Part shown: positions 35,131-46,309 of the stretch, one piece after another
Layout of the letters: every line of letters starts with the position of its first letter
Numbering within the stretch: position 1 is the stretch's first letter
Source of the DNA: CAVXZE01 sp964615365
GTDB lineage: Bacteria; Myxococcota_A; UBA9160; UBA6930
Reading direction: 5' to 3'
NCBI GenBank assembly: GCA_964615365.1
Contig: CAZTOU010000001.1
Location: 169,322 to 233,321, forward strand
Length of the DNA: 64,000 nt
The notes under the pieces: model-generated
Told to the model about the DNA's origin: nothing
Database searches by the model: none
The model's input: the letters and a program-made list of their open reading frames with translations, nothing else
Translations under genes and position numbers: made by a program

Positions 35131-36554
35131 CGGCGATCCGGATCCTGCTGGTCGAGGACAACGCTTCGCTCCGGCGAGGCATCGCGAGAGCCCTGGACGA
35201 GAGATTCGGGGAGGTGGACCAGGCATCGAACGGTGCCGAGGCCATGGAACGGCTTCGGGATCGCGGTGTCGAACCCTACGATGTGGTGGTGACCGATCTC
35301 CGCCTCCCGGGCGCGAGTGGAATCGACGTTCTGCGTACCGCCAGAGAGCGCGACAGCCGGGTCGCCGTGGTGCTCATGACTGCATACGGATCGATTCAGA
35401 CCGCGGTCGAGGCGATGCAGCTCGGAGCCTTCGACTTCGTCCAGAAGCCCTTCGAGCTCGAGGAGCTCGAGGCGCGGATCGCCAAGGCCTGCAGCCACGC
35501 CCATCTGGTGGGCGAGGTGGCGACGCTGCGCGAGGAGCGCGCCGAGCGTCTCGGCCTCGATCGAATCGTGGGGACGAGCGAGTCGTGGCGGACTGCGCTG
35601 GATCTGGCCAGGCGCGTGGCGCCGACCCGCGCCACGGTGCTGGTCACCGGCGAGACGGGAACCGGCAAGGAGCTGGTGGCGGGCGTGATTCACGCGAATT
35701 CACCTCGGGCCGCGGCCCCCTTCGTCAAGGTGAACTGCGCGGCGCTCCCGGAGACCCTGCTGGAGTCCGAGCTCTTCGGGCACGAGCGCGGCGCCTTCAC
35801 CTCCGCCGACCGGCTGCGCATCGGGCGCTTCGAGCAGGCGGATCGCGGCACTCTCTTCCTCGACGAAATCGGCGACATGTCGCCGGTCACCCAGGCCAAG
35901 CTCCTGCGCGTGCTCCAGGACCAGCAGTTTCACCGCCTCGGCGGTACCAAGGTGCTCCGCACCGACGTCCGCATCATCGCGGCCACCAACCAGGATCTCG
36001 AGAAGGCGATCCGCGCCGGGAGATTCCGGGAGGACCTCTACTTCCGCCTCAACGTGATCGGGATCTGGCTCGCGCCGCTGCGCGAGCGCTTGGAAGATCT
36101 CGAGGCTCTCTCGGAGCACTTCCTCGCCGAGTTCTCTCGCGAGCTAGGCCGGTCCCGCACCGGCTTCTCCGAAGAGGCCCTGGCCCGCATCGACGCCCAC
36201 GGCTGGCCTGGGAACGTTCGCGAGCTGCGCAACGTGATCGAGAGGGCCGTACTGATGTCCGACGGAGAGCGCATCGAGGCCGACGACATCGGCCTTCCCC
36301 AGGCCAGCGGGGACGCGGGGGGTGGGTGGCGTCCCGAGCTCCCTCCCGAAGGGGTTGCTCTCGAACAGGTCGAGAGGGCGGTGGTACTCGAGGCGCTCCA
36401 CCGCACCCGCTATGTCCAGAAGGAAGCCGCTCAGCTGCTTCGGGTGAGTCGCCGCAAGCTCAACTACATGATCCGTCGTATGGGCATCACCCATCCGTCG
36501 TGGCGGCGAAACCGCGGCGCGTCGGATCCGGTGGATTCGAGCGCGATCGGGTAG
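35127..36554 (+). CDS. NtrC-family sigma54 response regulator with GAFTSA loop
   Basis: A 475-residue regulator. Its receiver has phospho-acceptor Asp57 (VVVTDLRLPG) and Lys in FVQKPF; the AAA+ domain has GETGTGKE and FLDEIGDM; the C-terminal Fis helix includes QKEAAQLLRVSRRKLNYMIRRM. The sigma54-contact loop reads GAFTSA (residues 222-227) instead of GAFTGA. Ser226 may weaken or alter sigma54 coupling, though natural variants exist. Its partner is the kinase immediately upstream. Targets probably include the TPR lipoprotein gene 44 nt downstream, but I see no sigma54 promoter there. Confidence 0.88.
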   Translation: MTAIRILLVEDNASLRRGIARALDERFGEVDQASNGAEAMERLRDRGVEPYDVVVTDLRLPGASGIDVLRTARERDSRVAVVLMTAYGSIQTAVEAMQLGAFDFVQKPFELEELEARIAKACSHAHLVGEVATLREERAERLGLDRIVGTSESWRTALDLARRVAPTRATVLVTGETGTGKELVAGVIHANSPRAAAPFVKVNCAALPETLLESELFGHERGAFTSADRLRIGRFEQADRGTLFLDEIGDMSPVTQAKLLRVLQDQQFHRLGGTKVLRTDVRIIAATNQDLEKAIRAGRFREDLYFRLNVIGIWLAPLRERLEDLEALSEHFLAEFSRELGRSRTGFSEEALARIDAHGWPGNVRELRNVIERAVLMSDGERIEADDIGLPQASGDAGGGWRPELPPEGVALEQVERAVVLEALHRTRYVQKEAAQLLRVSRRKLNYMIRRMGITHPSWRRNRGASDPVDSSAIG

Positions 36555-36598
36555 GCTTCCGGATGCCTTCGCAACGGGATTCAGCAAGGAGAGTCGCC

Positions 36599-39061
36599 AT
36601 GGTTCTCGGTCAGTTCCTCCGCGCGTGTGCGCTGCTCGCGGCCATCCTGGTTCTCGCCGCCTGTCAGGACGAGGCGGAGCGTCTCGCGGAACACCAGGCG
36701 CGCGCAGAGGCCTACCTCGAGGAGGAGAAGTACGCGGAGGCCGTCATCGAGTTCAAGAACGCGCTGCAGGTGGACCCGAACCTCGCCGACGCCCACCACG
36801 GCCTCGCCAAGGCCCTGATCGGACAGAAGAGGGTCCGACAGGCCTACTGGGAGCTTCAGGAGACCGTGCGTCTCGACCCGGCCAACCTGGACGCCAGGCT
36901 CGAGTACGGCCAGTTCCTGCTGTTCGGAAAGGAGTCCGACATCGAGAACGCCCTCCGCCAGGCCGATGAAGCGCTGGCGTCCGAGCCGGAGCGGACCTCT
37001 GCCTGGGTGCTCAAGGCACGCGCTCTCCAGGCGCTGAAGCGGGAAGACGAGGCCGGCGAGGCCTTCGCTCGCGCGGTGGAGGTGGCTCCCGACCAGGCCG
37101 CCCCGCTGCTGCTGCTCGCCAACTATCACCGGCGTCGGAACGAGCCCTCCGAGGCAGAGCCCCTCTATCGAAGGCTCGTCGCGATCCAGCCGGGCTTCGC
37201 CTCCCACGCGGCGCTCGCGGCCTTCCTGGCAGCCGACGGTGAGCGGGATGTCGAGGCGGAGGAAGCCTATCGCGCGGCGCTCGAGGTGGCGGAGCCGGAG
37301 CGGAGGGCCTCCGCCTACTCGCTCCTCGCCAACTTCTTCTACTCGCGCGAGCGATTCGACGAGGCCGAGAAGGTGTTGCGCGAGGGGACCGAAGCCGAGA
37401 AGGGCAACCTCGAGCTGATCTACGGCCTGGCGCGCTTCTACCACTCCCGCGGAGAGCGGGAGAAGGCCGACGCCATGATCGAGGCGGCCACCCAGGCGGA
37501 TCCCGACGATCCGCAGCCTTTCCTCATCCTCTCCGCCTACCGGGCTCGGCAGGGAGATATGGAGGGCGCCCTGGATGCGGCGGAAGCGGCGCTCCGCGCG
37601 TCACCCGACGATCAGAGCGCCAAGCTCCGCAAGGCGGAGCTGCTCGTCGATCTCGGCTACCGCGGAGACGACAGCTCACGGGTCTCCCAGGGGCGCGCGA
37701 TCGTGAGTGCGGTGCTGGCCCGCGATGAGGCGAATCCCGAGGCCCTCTTCGTGAAGGCGAAGATCGACCTCGCCGAGCAGCAGCTGGACGACGCCGCCAC
37801 CGCCCTGCGCCGCGCCATCGAGGCCCGGCCGGAATGGGCCCAGGCGCACTTCGTCCTCGGATCCACGCTCTTGCTCCAAGGCGATCGCACCGCAGCGCGA
37901 GCCGAGGTCTCTCGCGCGCTCGAGCTCGACGCAGACCTGGTGGAGGCCCAGCGGATTCTGGCCCGGATCCACGCCTCCCTCGGGGATCATGCCCTCGCGG
38001 TGGAGACCGGCCGGCGCGTGCTGCGACGCGATCCAGGCGACAACGCCATCCACATCCTGGTGGCTCAGAGCCTGCTTCGGCAGGGGAAGGTGGACGAGTC
38101 GCTCGCCGAGCTGCAGGCGATCCCCGAGGAGAATCGCGGTGCGGAGGCGTATTACGCCCTCGGTCGTCTCTACTCCAAGAAGAGCGACTGGGAGGCAGCG
38201 CGGCGTCATCTGACGGCGGCCTACGATCCGGAATCGCCTCGCTTCGAGGTGCTGCGGGCGCTCCTCGACCTGGACGTGCGCGAGGAGCGGATCGCGGAGT
38301 CGGCCGCGCGGATCGAGGCCGCTCAGAAGCGGGAGCCCGAGAGCTCCTCGCTCAACCGGCTGCACGGCGAAGTGCTGCTCTTCACCGGACAGAGGGACGA
38401 GGCCGAGGCCGCCTTCCGCCGCGCCATCGAGCTCGACCCCAACGATCTGAGCGGCTACCAGAGCCTCGCCCGCTTCCTGGCGATCACCGGGCGGCCGGGG
38501 GAGGTCCTCGCGACCTACGAGGCCGCGCTCGAGCGAAACCCGGGTTCGGGTGCCATGCACGTGGTGATCGGATCCCTCTACGAGCTCGAGTCTCGCACCG
38601 AGGAGGCCATGGCTCGCTACGAGGACGCGATCCGACTCGATCCCGGGCTCGCCGTCGCGAGGAACAATCTGGCCTATCTGATCACCGAGACGGGAGGAGA
38701 TCTGGACCGGGCCCTCGAGATGGCCCAGGAGGCCAAGGCACTCCTTCCCGACAACCCCAACACCGCCGACACGCTCGGGTGGGTTCTCTACAAGAAGAAT
38801 CTTCCCTCCGCCGCGATCGGATACCTGAAGGAGGCCGCGGGCGGGTTCGAGGCCGGGGAGACCCAGCTCACGATGGTTCTCCATCACCTCGCCTTGGCCT
38901 ACGAAGCCAATGGCGAGATCGAGGAGGCCCGGCAGACCCTCGACGAGGCGGTTCGAGACCTGGATGCGATCTACCGAGGCGAGGATGGTGAGAAGCGCCC
39001 CGAGCCCGCCTGGACGGCGGAGATTCGCGCCATGCACGAGCGCCTGAACGAAGAGAGCTAG
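36599..39061 (+). CDS. TPR-repeat lipoprotein, PrsT-like
   Basis: An 820-residue lipoprotein. It begins MVLGQFLRACALLAAILVLAAC (lipobox LAAC, Cys at about residue 22), followed by some 18-20 tetratricopeptide repeats through to the C-terminus. The first repeat, AEAYLEEEKYAEAVIEFKNALQVDPNLADAHHGLAKAL, matches the opening of the PEP-CTERM-system PrsT family, and the total length fits. AAGGAGAG lies 6 nt upstream of the ATG. It is probably an envelope scaffold that helps assemble or export the polysaccharide or its exosortase-linked proteins. Confidence 0.82.
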   Translation: MVLGQFLRACALLAAILVLAACQDEAERLAEHQARAEAYLEEEKYAEAVIEFKNALQVDPNLADAHHGLAKALIGQKRVRQAYWELQETVRLDPANLDARLEYGQFLLFGKESDIENALRQADEALASEPERTSAWVLKARALQALKREDEAGEAFARAVEVAPDQAAPLLLLANYHRRRNEPSEAEPLYRRLVAIQPGFASHAALAAFLAADGERDVEAEEAYRAALEVAEPERRASAYSLLANFFYSRERFDEAEKVLREGTEAEKGNLELIYGLARFYHSRGEREKADAMIEAATQADPDDPQPFLILSAYRARQGDMEGALDAAEAALRASPDDQSAKLRKAELLVDLGYRGDDSSRVSQGRAIVSAVLARDEANPEALFVKAKIDLAEQQLDDAATALRRAIEARPEWAQAHFVLGSTLLLQGDRTAARAEVSRALELDADLVEAQRILARIHASLGDHALAVETGRRVLRRDPGDNAIHILVAQSLLRQGKVDESLAELQAIPEENRGAEAYYALGRLYSKKSDWEAARRHLTAAYDPESPRFEVLRALLDLDVREERIAESAARIEAAQKREPESSSLNRLHGEVLLFTGQRDEAEAAFRRAIELDPNDLSGYQSLARFLAITGRPGEVLATYEAALERNPGSGAMHVVIGSLYELESRTEEAMARYEDAIRLDPGLAVARNNLAYLITETGGDLDRALEMAQEAKALLPDNPNTADTLGWVLYKKNLPSAAIGYLKEAAGGFEAGETQLTMVLHHLALAYEANGEIEEARQTLDEAVRDLDAIYRGEDGEKRPEPAWTAEIRAMHERLNEES

Positions 39062-39074
39062 TCACCGGGCCAGC

Positions 39075-39105
39075 GGGGACGGTGTTGAACGTTCACACCG
39101 TCCCC
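39075..39105 (+). terminator. Strong stem-loop after the PrsT-like gene
   Basis: GGGGACGGTG pairs with CACCGTCCCC around the self-complementary core TGAACGTTCA with one bulged T, giving about 15 bp in total. It starts 14 nt after the stop codon and has no T-run, so it is a possible U-less terminator marking the end of the EPS region. Confidence 0.5.
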
Positions 39106-39252
39106 TCGGGGAAGTCCGGCGCCCTGACTGGGGAAGACGACTCCTCGGTGAGCTGTGAGTAAAGCATTTCCCCTGGCCGGCCGATGAGTTCCCCGCCTGC
39201 CCCTCGGCACACCTGTTCGTGCGCCAGGAGGAGACCCAACCGGAGGGAAGCC

Positions 39253-40461
39253 ATGAGGTCCTCGAGAATCGCTCTTGCTACGGCGTTCGCCCTGGCGCTC
39301 TTCGCCCCACAGGCCGTCGCCGAGGAGGTCGAGGAGACCTCGAACGAGCTGGTGGAGGGCGCCGCGCCCCCCGCTGACTCCGAGGTGACGACGGCGATGC
39401 CCGCCAAGGAGGCCGGTGAGGCCCCCGAGGTGCAGCCGACTGCGGACAAGCTCGAGCTCGGGCCCGTGGGGCTCGACGAGGAGGGCCGCTCCGGCCGGAT
39501 CCATGTCGTCGCGCCCGGCGACACCCTGTGGGACATCTCCGACGCCTACCTCGGCACGCCCTGGGTGTGGCCGTCCGTCTGGCAGGAAAACTCAGAGATC
39601 CAGAATCCCCATCGGATCTTCCCCGGCGATCGGATCTGGATCACTGCCACGGAGATGCGAAAGGTCACCGAGGAGGAGGCCGAGCAGCTGCTGGCTTCGG
39701 CTCGCCAGGATGGCGAGGCGCTTCCCGCCGCGATGGAGGATGCGTCCGCCGAGGGGCCCCGCCCGACCTATCGCTACCCGTCGCTCGACGCTTCCGGCCT
39801 GGTAACTCTGGCGGACCTGGAGGGATCGGCCACGATCGTCGACAGCCACTCACCCCGCGTCTGGCTGAGCGAAGCCGACGAGGTGATCATCGGGCGAGGA
39901 GCGGGTGAGGTCGAAGTCGGCGACCAGTTCGAGATCTTCCGGCCCGGAGAGCAGGTCTTCCATCCGGCGACCGGCGAAGCGTTCGGCTTCGCGACCAAGC
40001 ATCTGGGCTGGCTCGAGGTGGATGCGGTGCACGCGGAGACCTCCACCGGGACGATTCGCGTCTCACGCAGGGAGATCCGGCGAGGCGATCACGTGATTCC
40101 GCGACAGCGTCACGGGAAAGAGATCGAGATCGGGCCCAATCCGAACGTGGACGGCCGGATCGTCTTCACGCCGGACGATCGGCTCAACATGGGGACCGCT
40201 GACGTGGTCTACCTCGACCGCGGCCTTGCGCACGGCCTGGACGTCGGGAGTCCTCTCGAGGTCTACCGGCCCATCGGTACCGGCGTCGACACCGTGCGGG
40301 GCAGGGAGCTGGCGCTGCCCGACGGCATCGTGGCGAAGCTCCTGGTCCTGCGCGCGGAGCAGGCAACGGCGGCGGCCGTCGTGACCTACTCCACCGTGGA
40401 GCTGGCCCGAGGCGATCGCTTCCGGGGTACGGACTCGGTGAGTTGGAGAACCTCCCGGTAG
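39253..40461 (+). CDS. LysM-domain secreted protein
   Basis: A 402-residue exported protein with a signal peptide (MRSSRIALATAFALALF, cleavage near AVA-EE), a Pro/Glu-rich linker and one LysM domain at about residues 80-130 (HVVAPGDTLWDISDAYLG, ENSEIQNPHRIFPGDRIWI). The rest, including several beta-rich segments with GDQFEIFR and GDHVIP, has no family name I can give. GGAGGGAAG precedes ATG 39253. LysM proteins of this build stand upstream of dprA in other deltaproteobacteria and bind peptidoglycan. Confidence 0.85.
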   Translation: MRSSRIALATAFALALFAPQAVAEEVEETSNELVEGAAPPADSEVTTAMPAKEAGEAPEVQPTADKLELGPVGLDEEGRSGRIHVVAPGDTLWDISDAYLGTPWVWPSVWQENSEIQNPHRIFPGDRIWITATEMRKVTEEEAEQLLASARQDGEALPAAMEDASAEGPRPTYRYPSLDASGLVTLADLEGSATIVDSHSPRVWLSEADEVIIGRGAGEVEVGDQFEIFRPGEQVFHPATGEAFGFATKHLGWLEVDAVHAETSTGTIRVSRREIRRGDHVIPRQRHGKEIEIGPNPNVDGRIVFTPDDRLNMGTADVVYLDRGLAHGLDVGSPLEVYRPIGTGVDTVRGRELALPDGIVAKLLVLRAEQATAAAVVTYSTVELARGDRFRGTDSVSWRTSR

Positions 40462-40661
40462 CCAGGAGTCCGCACGACAGAGGGTTCCCCCCACCGGCGG
40501 GAGAGGAGCCCGGCCCAGAGGCCGGGACGGCTCTTTCCGACGCAGCTCCTCGCTCGCACATCTCGGGGCGGTCTCTCTACTCGGATGGCCGCGGCCGCCT
40601 TGCTCCCGGCGCCGTGGGGGGCTACTCCCTCCGGCACCCCCGGTCCCGGGGAGCCCGTCCC

Positions 40662-41837
40662 TTGATAGATCTCCCGGCCGTCCTGGACCCGGCCGATTCC
40701 CGCGCCCACGTCTCTCGCGCGGTGCGCGACTGGCTTGCCGTGCAGGCTCTCTTCGCATTTCGATCCGAGGAGGCTTGCCGTGCCCTGGCGAAGAACGCGA
40801 GCCCCGAAGCCCTGCTGCGCGCCACTCCGATGCCGAAGCCCTCGAACCCCGAGCTCCTTCGCGGGGTTCGCCAACTGGCCCGGATCGGGGCGCGGCTGCT
40901 TCCGTTCTCCTCCTCCGCCTACCCCGAGCGTCTGCAGCGCCTGGCCGACGCACCTCCGCTCCTGGCGGTTCGCGGCGATCCCTCGCTGCTCCGGTCGCCG
41001 GCGGTGGCGATCGTCGGCGCCCGGGCGGCCACGCACTACGGGCGGAGCGTCGCGCGGGATCTGGCCGGGACACTCGCTCGCGCCGGTCTGATCATCGTCT
41101 CGGGTCTGGCCGTCGGCGTCGACGCCGCAGCGCACGAGGGAGCGCTCGAGGCGGGAGGCCTCACCATCGCCTTTCAGGCGTGCGGGCCCGACCGCGTCTA
41201 TCCCGCGGTTCATCGCCGCCTCGCCGACCGGATCGCCGGCTCCGGTGCGGTGGTGAGCGAGCTGCCCCCCCGCACCCCACCCCGCGCCCCCCACTTTCCA
41301 CTCCGCAACCGCTTGATCAGCGCCTCGTCGCTGGGCGTCGTCGTCGTCGAGGCCCGTTCCAGAAGCGGGTCATTGATCACCGCCCGGCACGCGGCTGACC
41401 AGGGTGTCGACGTCTTCGCGGTGCCCGGTCCCATCACGGCGCCCACCAGTGAGGGCCCCAACCGCCTGATCCGGGACGGCGCCGTCCCCCTCCTGACCCC
41501 TCGCGACATCCTCGAGCCTCTTTCGCGGATTCTCTCGATCTCCTTCGGCGCGTCTCGGTCCGAGGGAGACGTGGCAGCGGCTGGCGACCCGAGCGCGGAA
41601 GCAGCACTGGGGAACGAAGAGGAGCTCCTCGTTCCGAGGGACGCTCCGGTCACCCGGGCGATCCTCAGTGCCCTCCGGGACACCCCCGCCACCCGAGATC
41701 AGCTCGCGCAGCGTCTCGGACTCTCGGTGTCCGCCCTGGCTCTGGATCTGATCCGGCTCGAACTCGACGGACGTGTCGCGGAGGAGCGGGATGGTCGGCT
41801 TCGGGCGATCTCGCCCCTCGGGGGCACTCGGCTATGA
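40662..41837 (+). CDS. dprA: DNA-processing protein DprA
   Basis: A 391-residue protein with the DprA Rossmann core: VAIVGARAATHYG, SGLAVGVDAAAHEGALEAGG, FPLRNRLIS, VVEARSRSGSLITARHAADQG and VPGPITAPTSEGPNRLI. A C-terminal winged helix (TRDQLAQRLGLSVSALALDLIRLELDGRV) follows. It loads RecA on incoming single-stranded DNA during transformation. I chose TTG 40662 because GGGGAG stands 8 nt upstream; GTG or ATG starts further up would add a Gly/Arg-rich stretch. The usual downstream partner topA is missing and trmFO follows directly. Confidence 0.9.
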   Translation: MIDLPAVLDPADSRAHVSRAVRDWLAVQALFAFRSEEACRALAKNASPEALLRATPMPKPSNPELLRGVRQLARIGARLLPFSSSAYPERLQRLADAPPLLAVRGDPSLLRSPAVAIVGARAATHYGRSVARDLAGTLARAGLIIVSGLAVGVDAAAHEGALEAGGLTIAFQACGPDRVYPAVHRRLADRIAGSGAVVSELPPRTPPRAPHFPLRNRLISASSLGVVVVEARSRSGSLITARHAADQGVDVFAVPGPITAPTSEGPNRLIRDGAVPLLTPRDILEPLSRILSISFGASRSEGDVAAAGDPSAEAALGNEEELLVPRDAPVTRAILSALRDTPATRDQLAQRLGLSVSALALDLIRLELDGRVAEERDGRLRAISPLGGTRL

Positions 41838-41902
41838 TCAGGAGTGAGTTCGCCGGCTCGTGAGCGGTTGCCGTCGGCTTCGCCGTAGAGGTCACGCCAG
41901 CG

Positions 41903-43279
41903 ATGTATCCTGGGTCGGTGGTGATGAGGAAGCCGTACAGAGCAGGGAGCCCTCTCCCTCGCGTCACCGTGGTAGGTGCAGGACTGGCCGGCTGCGAGGC
42001 GGCCTGGCAGGCGGCGCAGCGAGGGACCCAGGTGGTCCTCTGCGAGATGAAGCCCGCTCACTATTCCCCGGCGCATCGGGTCCCCGACTTCGCCGAGCTG
42101 GTCTGCAGCAACTCCCTGCGCTCCAACCTGATCAACAGCGCGATCGGTCTCTTGAAGGAGGAGATGCGCCGGCTCGGATCGCTGATCCTTGCGACTGCCG
42201 ACGAGACCGCGGTGCCGGCGGGTCGGGCCCTGGCTGTGGATCGCAGCGCTTTCTCGCAGAAGATCACCCAGGCGATCCAGACCCACCCGCAGATCGAGAT
42301 CCGGCACCAGCGGGTGGAGCGGGTTCCCGAGGACGGCCAGGTCGTCATCGCCACCGGCCCCCTCACGGCTCCGGAGCTGGCCGCCGGGATCCAGGAGCTG
42401 GTGGGAGAAGCGTCTCTCTACTTCTACGACGCGATCTCCCCGATCGTCTACGCCGACTCCCTCGATCACGAGGTGCCGTTTCGCGCGTCCCGCTACCAGG
42501 AGGGCGAGGGGGACTACCTGAACCTGCCGCTGGACCGACCCACCTACGAGGAGTTCGTCTGTTCGCTCCTCGCCGCGCAAACGGTACCCCTGCACCCATT
42601 CGAATCGACGCCGTACTTCGAGGGATGTCTCCCCATCGAGGAGATGGCGCGCAGGGGGACCGCGACCCTCGCCCATGGCCCGATGAAGCCGGTGGGCCTG
42701 ATCGATCCCCGCACCGGGCGCCGGCCCCACGCGGTGGTCCAGCTTCGCCAGGAGGACAAGCGCGGCGTCCTCTACAATCTGGTCGGATTCCAGACGAAGC
42801 TCCGCATCGCCGAGCAGCGGAGAATCTTATGCACCCTTCCCGGTATGAAGAACGCAGCATTCGCGCGCTACGGATCCGTTCACCGCAACACCTACGTGAA
42901 CGCGCCCCGGTGCCTGGCCCAGACCTTGGAGCTCAGGAGCAGGCCGGGTCTCTACCTCGCGGGCCAGATAACGGGGGTCGAAGGCTACGTCGAGTCCGCA
43001 GCCACGGGCTTCGTCGCCGGCGTCAACGCGGCACTCGCGGCTCGAGGTGTGGTGCCTCCGCTTCCCGATGAGTCCACCGCTCACGGTGCCCTGCTTCGCT
43101 ACCTGGTGGATGCGGATCCCAAGAGGTTCCAGCCGATGAACCTCAACTTCGGGCTCTTTCCCCCGCTCCACGATTCCACCCGGCGCCTCCTCAAGCGCGA
43201 GAAGCACCGTCTGATCGCTTCCCGGGCGCTCGAAGCCATCGCCTCCTACCAGGAGCGGGTGGCGGCAGTGGTCCCATGA
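41903..43279 (+). CDS. trmFO: Folate-dependent tRNA U54 methyltransferase TrmFO
   Basis: A 458-residue flavoenzyme making ribothymidine-54 in the T-loop with methylene-tetrahydrofolate. The FAD loop is VVGAGLAGCEAAWQAAQRG, then the family-specific EMKPAHYSPAHRVPDFAELVCSNSLRS and the C-terminal GQITGVEGYVESAATGFVAG. ATG 41903 has GTAGAGGT about 12 nt upstream; ATG 41924 is an alternative. The stop overlaps xerC as ATGA. A typical dprA-trmFO-xerC-hslVU order supports the call. Confidence 0.95.
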   Translation: MYPGSVVMRKPYRAGSPLPRVTVVGAGLAGCEAAWQAAQRGTQVVLCEMKPAHYSPAHRVPDFAELVCSNSLRSNLINSAIGLLKEEMRRLGSLILATADETAVPAGRALAVDRSAFSQKITQAIQTHPQIEIRHQRVERVPEDGQVVIATGPLTAPELAAGIQELVGEASLYFYDAISPIVYADSLDHEVPFRASRYQEGEGDYLNLPLDRPTYEEFVCSLLAAQTVPLHPFESTPYFEGCLPIEEMARRGTATLAHGPMKPVGLIDPRTGRRPHAVVQLRQEDKRGVLYNLVGFQTKLRIAEQRRILCTLPGMKNAAFARYGSVHRNTYVNAPRCLAQTLELRSRPGLYLAGQITGVEGYVESAATGFVAGVNAALAARGVVPPLPDESTAHGALLRYLVDADPKRFQPMNLNFGLFPPLHDSTRRLLKREKHRLIASRALEAIASYQERVAAVVP

Positions 43280-44298
43280 CCATGACTTTCGAGGAGGCGA
43301 TCCGCTGCTTCGAACTCCACCTGCGGGCCGAGCGCAATCTCTCTCCCCACACGCGGCGGGCGTACCTGTCGGATGTTCGCCAGTTCGCCGAGTCGATCGG
43401 CACGGACACCGGTCCCGAGACCGTCCGAGTCGATGACGTCCGCTCCTTTCTGGCCGAACGCTACCGACGTCAGTCCCCCACCACGCTGGGGAGAAAGCTG
43501 GCCGCGCTGCGCAGCTTCTTTCGCTTTCTGGTCCGGGAGGGCCAGCGCGAGGCCGATCCCAGCGTCGGCATCCCCGCGCCCCGCGCCGCCAGGCGGCTTC
43601 CCCGCCCCCTGGCCGTCGACGATTGTCACGTTCTCGCGGAAGCACTGGCCAAGGCCCCCCGAGAGGGCGCGCGGGCTGGGGCCGGTCGCGGTGCGCTGCG
43701 GGATCGGGCGCTGGTCGAGCTGCTCTACGGGGCCGGAATCCGGGTCGGCGAGCTGGTGGCTCTGGACGTACGGGACATCGACCTGCACCGAGGTGACGTG
43801 CGGGTCTGGGGGAAGGGCGGAAAGGAGCGGGTGGTGCCCCTCCCCGCGGCCGCCCGGAATGCCCTGGGTGAGTACCTGGACCAGCGACGGCGTCCAGGTG
43901 TCCTGTCCGAGCCCCTCTTCCCCTCACTTCGAGCAAAGAGGGGGGAGAACCCCCGCCGACTCGATCCCCGCGACGTGCGTCGTATCCTGCGGAGGCGAGC
44001 CGACCGGGCCGGCGTGGTCGACCGGGTTTCCCCCCACCGTCTGCGACATAGCTATGCCACCCACCTGCTCGACATGGGGGCGGACCTGCGTGCCATCCAG
44101 GAGCTTCTCGGGCATGCCAGCCTCTCCTCGACCCAGAAGTACACCGCAGTTTCTGCGGAACGTCTGCTCGAAGTCTATGATTGGGCTCACCCGCGGGCTC
44201 GGAAGGTCCGCAAAGAGAGAGGCGAGGCCGCACGCGGACCGGACGGGGGCGGGCGCGGTGATTCGCCGGCGAAGCGACACGAAAGGAAGGAAAAGTGA
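43276..44298 (+). CDS. xerC: Tyrosine recombinase XerC
   Basis: A 340-residue recombinase for chromosome dimer resolution at dif. It has an N-terminal SAM-like domain (residues 3-95) and a catalytic domain with the full set: Arg156 (GAGIRVGEL), Lys180 (GKGGKERV), His254 and Arg257 (SPHRLRHSY), His280 (LLGHASL) and Tyr289 (TQKYT). A very basic and Gly-rich C-terminal tail of about 35 residues after the last helix is longer than usual. The start overlaps trmFO and the stop overlaps hslV (GTGA). Confidence 0.93.
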   Translation: MTMTFEEAIRCFELHLRAERNLSPHTRRAYLSDVRQFAESIGTDTGPETVRVDDVRSFLAERYRRQSPTTLGRKLAALRSFFRFLVREGQREADPSVGIPAPRAARRLPRPLAVDDCHVLAEALAKAPREGARAGAGRGALRDRALVELLYGAGIRVGELVALDVRDIDLHRGDVRVWGKGGKERVVPLPAAARNALGEYLDQRRRPGVLSEPLFPSLRAKRGENPRRLDPRDVRRILRRRADRAGVVDRVSPHRLRHSYATHLLDMGADLRAIQELLGHASLSSTQKYTAVSAERLLEVYDWAHPRARKVRKERGEAARGPDGGGRGDSPAKRHERKEK

Positions 44299-44836
44299 CT
44301 TCGACGGAGGAGATCCGTTCCACCACCGTCGTCGCCGTGGTGCGCGACGGACGCATCGCCATGGCGTCGGACGGCCAGGTCACGGTCGGCAATGTCGTGA
44401 TGAAGCAGAGCGCCCAGAAGGTGCGCAAGGCCGCGAAGGACCGCGCGATCTTCGGATTTGCGGGAGGCGCGGCGGATGCCCTCGCTCTATCCGAGCGCCT
44501 GGAGGCGAAGCTCGAGGCACATCCGGGGAACGTGCGCCGCGCGGCCGTGGAGCTGGGACGCGACTGGCGCACGGACCGGATGCTGCGTCGGCTCGAGGCG
44601 ATGCTCCTGGTGGGCGATGCCGAGAGCGTCCTGGTGGTCTCGGGAAGCGGCGACGTGATCGAGCCCGATGACGGAATTGCCGCGATTGGATCGGGGGGGC
44701 CCTTCGCGCTGGCCGCCGCCCGCGCACTCTCCCGCCACTCGGACCTCGGCCCCGAGGAGATCTCCGAGACCGCCCTGCGGATCGCCGCGGAGATCTGCAT
44801 CTACACCAACGATTCGATCAGCGTGGTGACCCTCCC

Positions 44837-44840
<4 letters not shown>
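44295..44840 (+). CDS. hslV: ATP-dependent protease subunit HslV
   Basis: A 181-residue beta-type proteasome-like peptidase. It has a short leader (MTSTEEIRS) before the catalytic Thr of STTVVAVVRDG, so processing is needed to free the nucleophile. SDGQVTVGNVVMK and the GSGGPFALAAARAL loop follow. It forms a double hexamer capped by HslU, encoded next with a GTGA overlap. The usual AGDGQ motif reads ASDGQ here, a small change that keeps the Asp. Confidence 0.95.
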
Positions 44841-46231
<1,391 letters not shown>

Positions 46232-46309
46232 CCGGGAGTTTCCCAGCTTGGGTTCGATAGTTGCGGTCCGGATTTTCCAGGGAGATCCGGGCCAGGCGAG
46301 GGGGATGGC

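Noticed and set aside
39205..39220. Sigma54-like CGGCACACCTGTTCGT before the LysM gene
   Set aside because: The -24 GG is present but the -12 element has CG where GC is essential, so it is not called.
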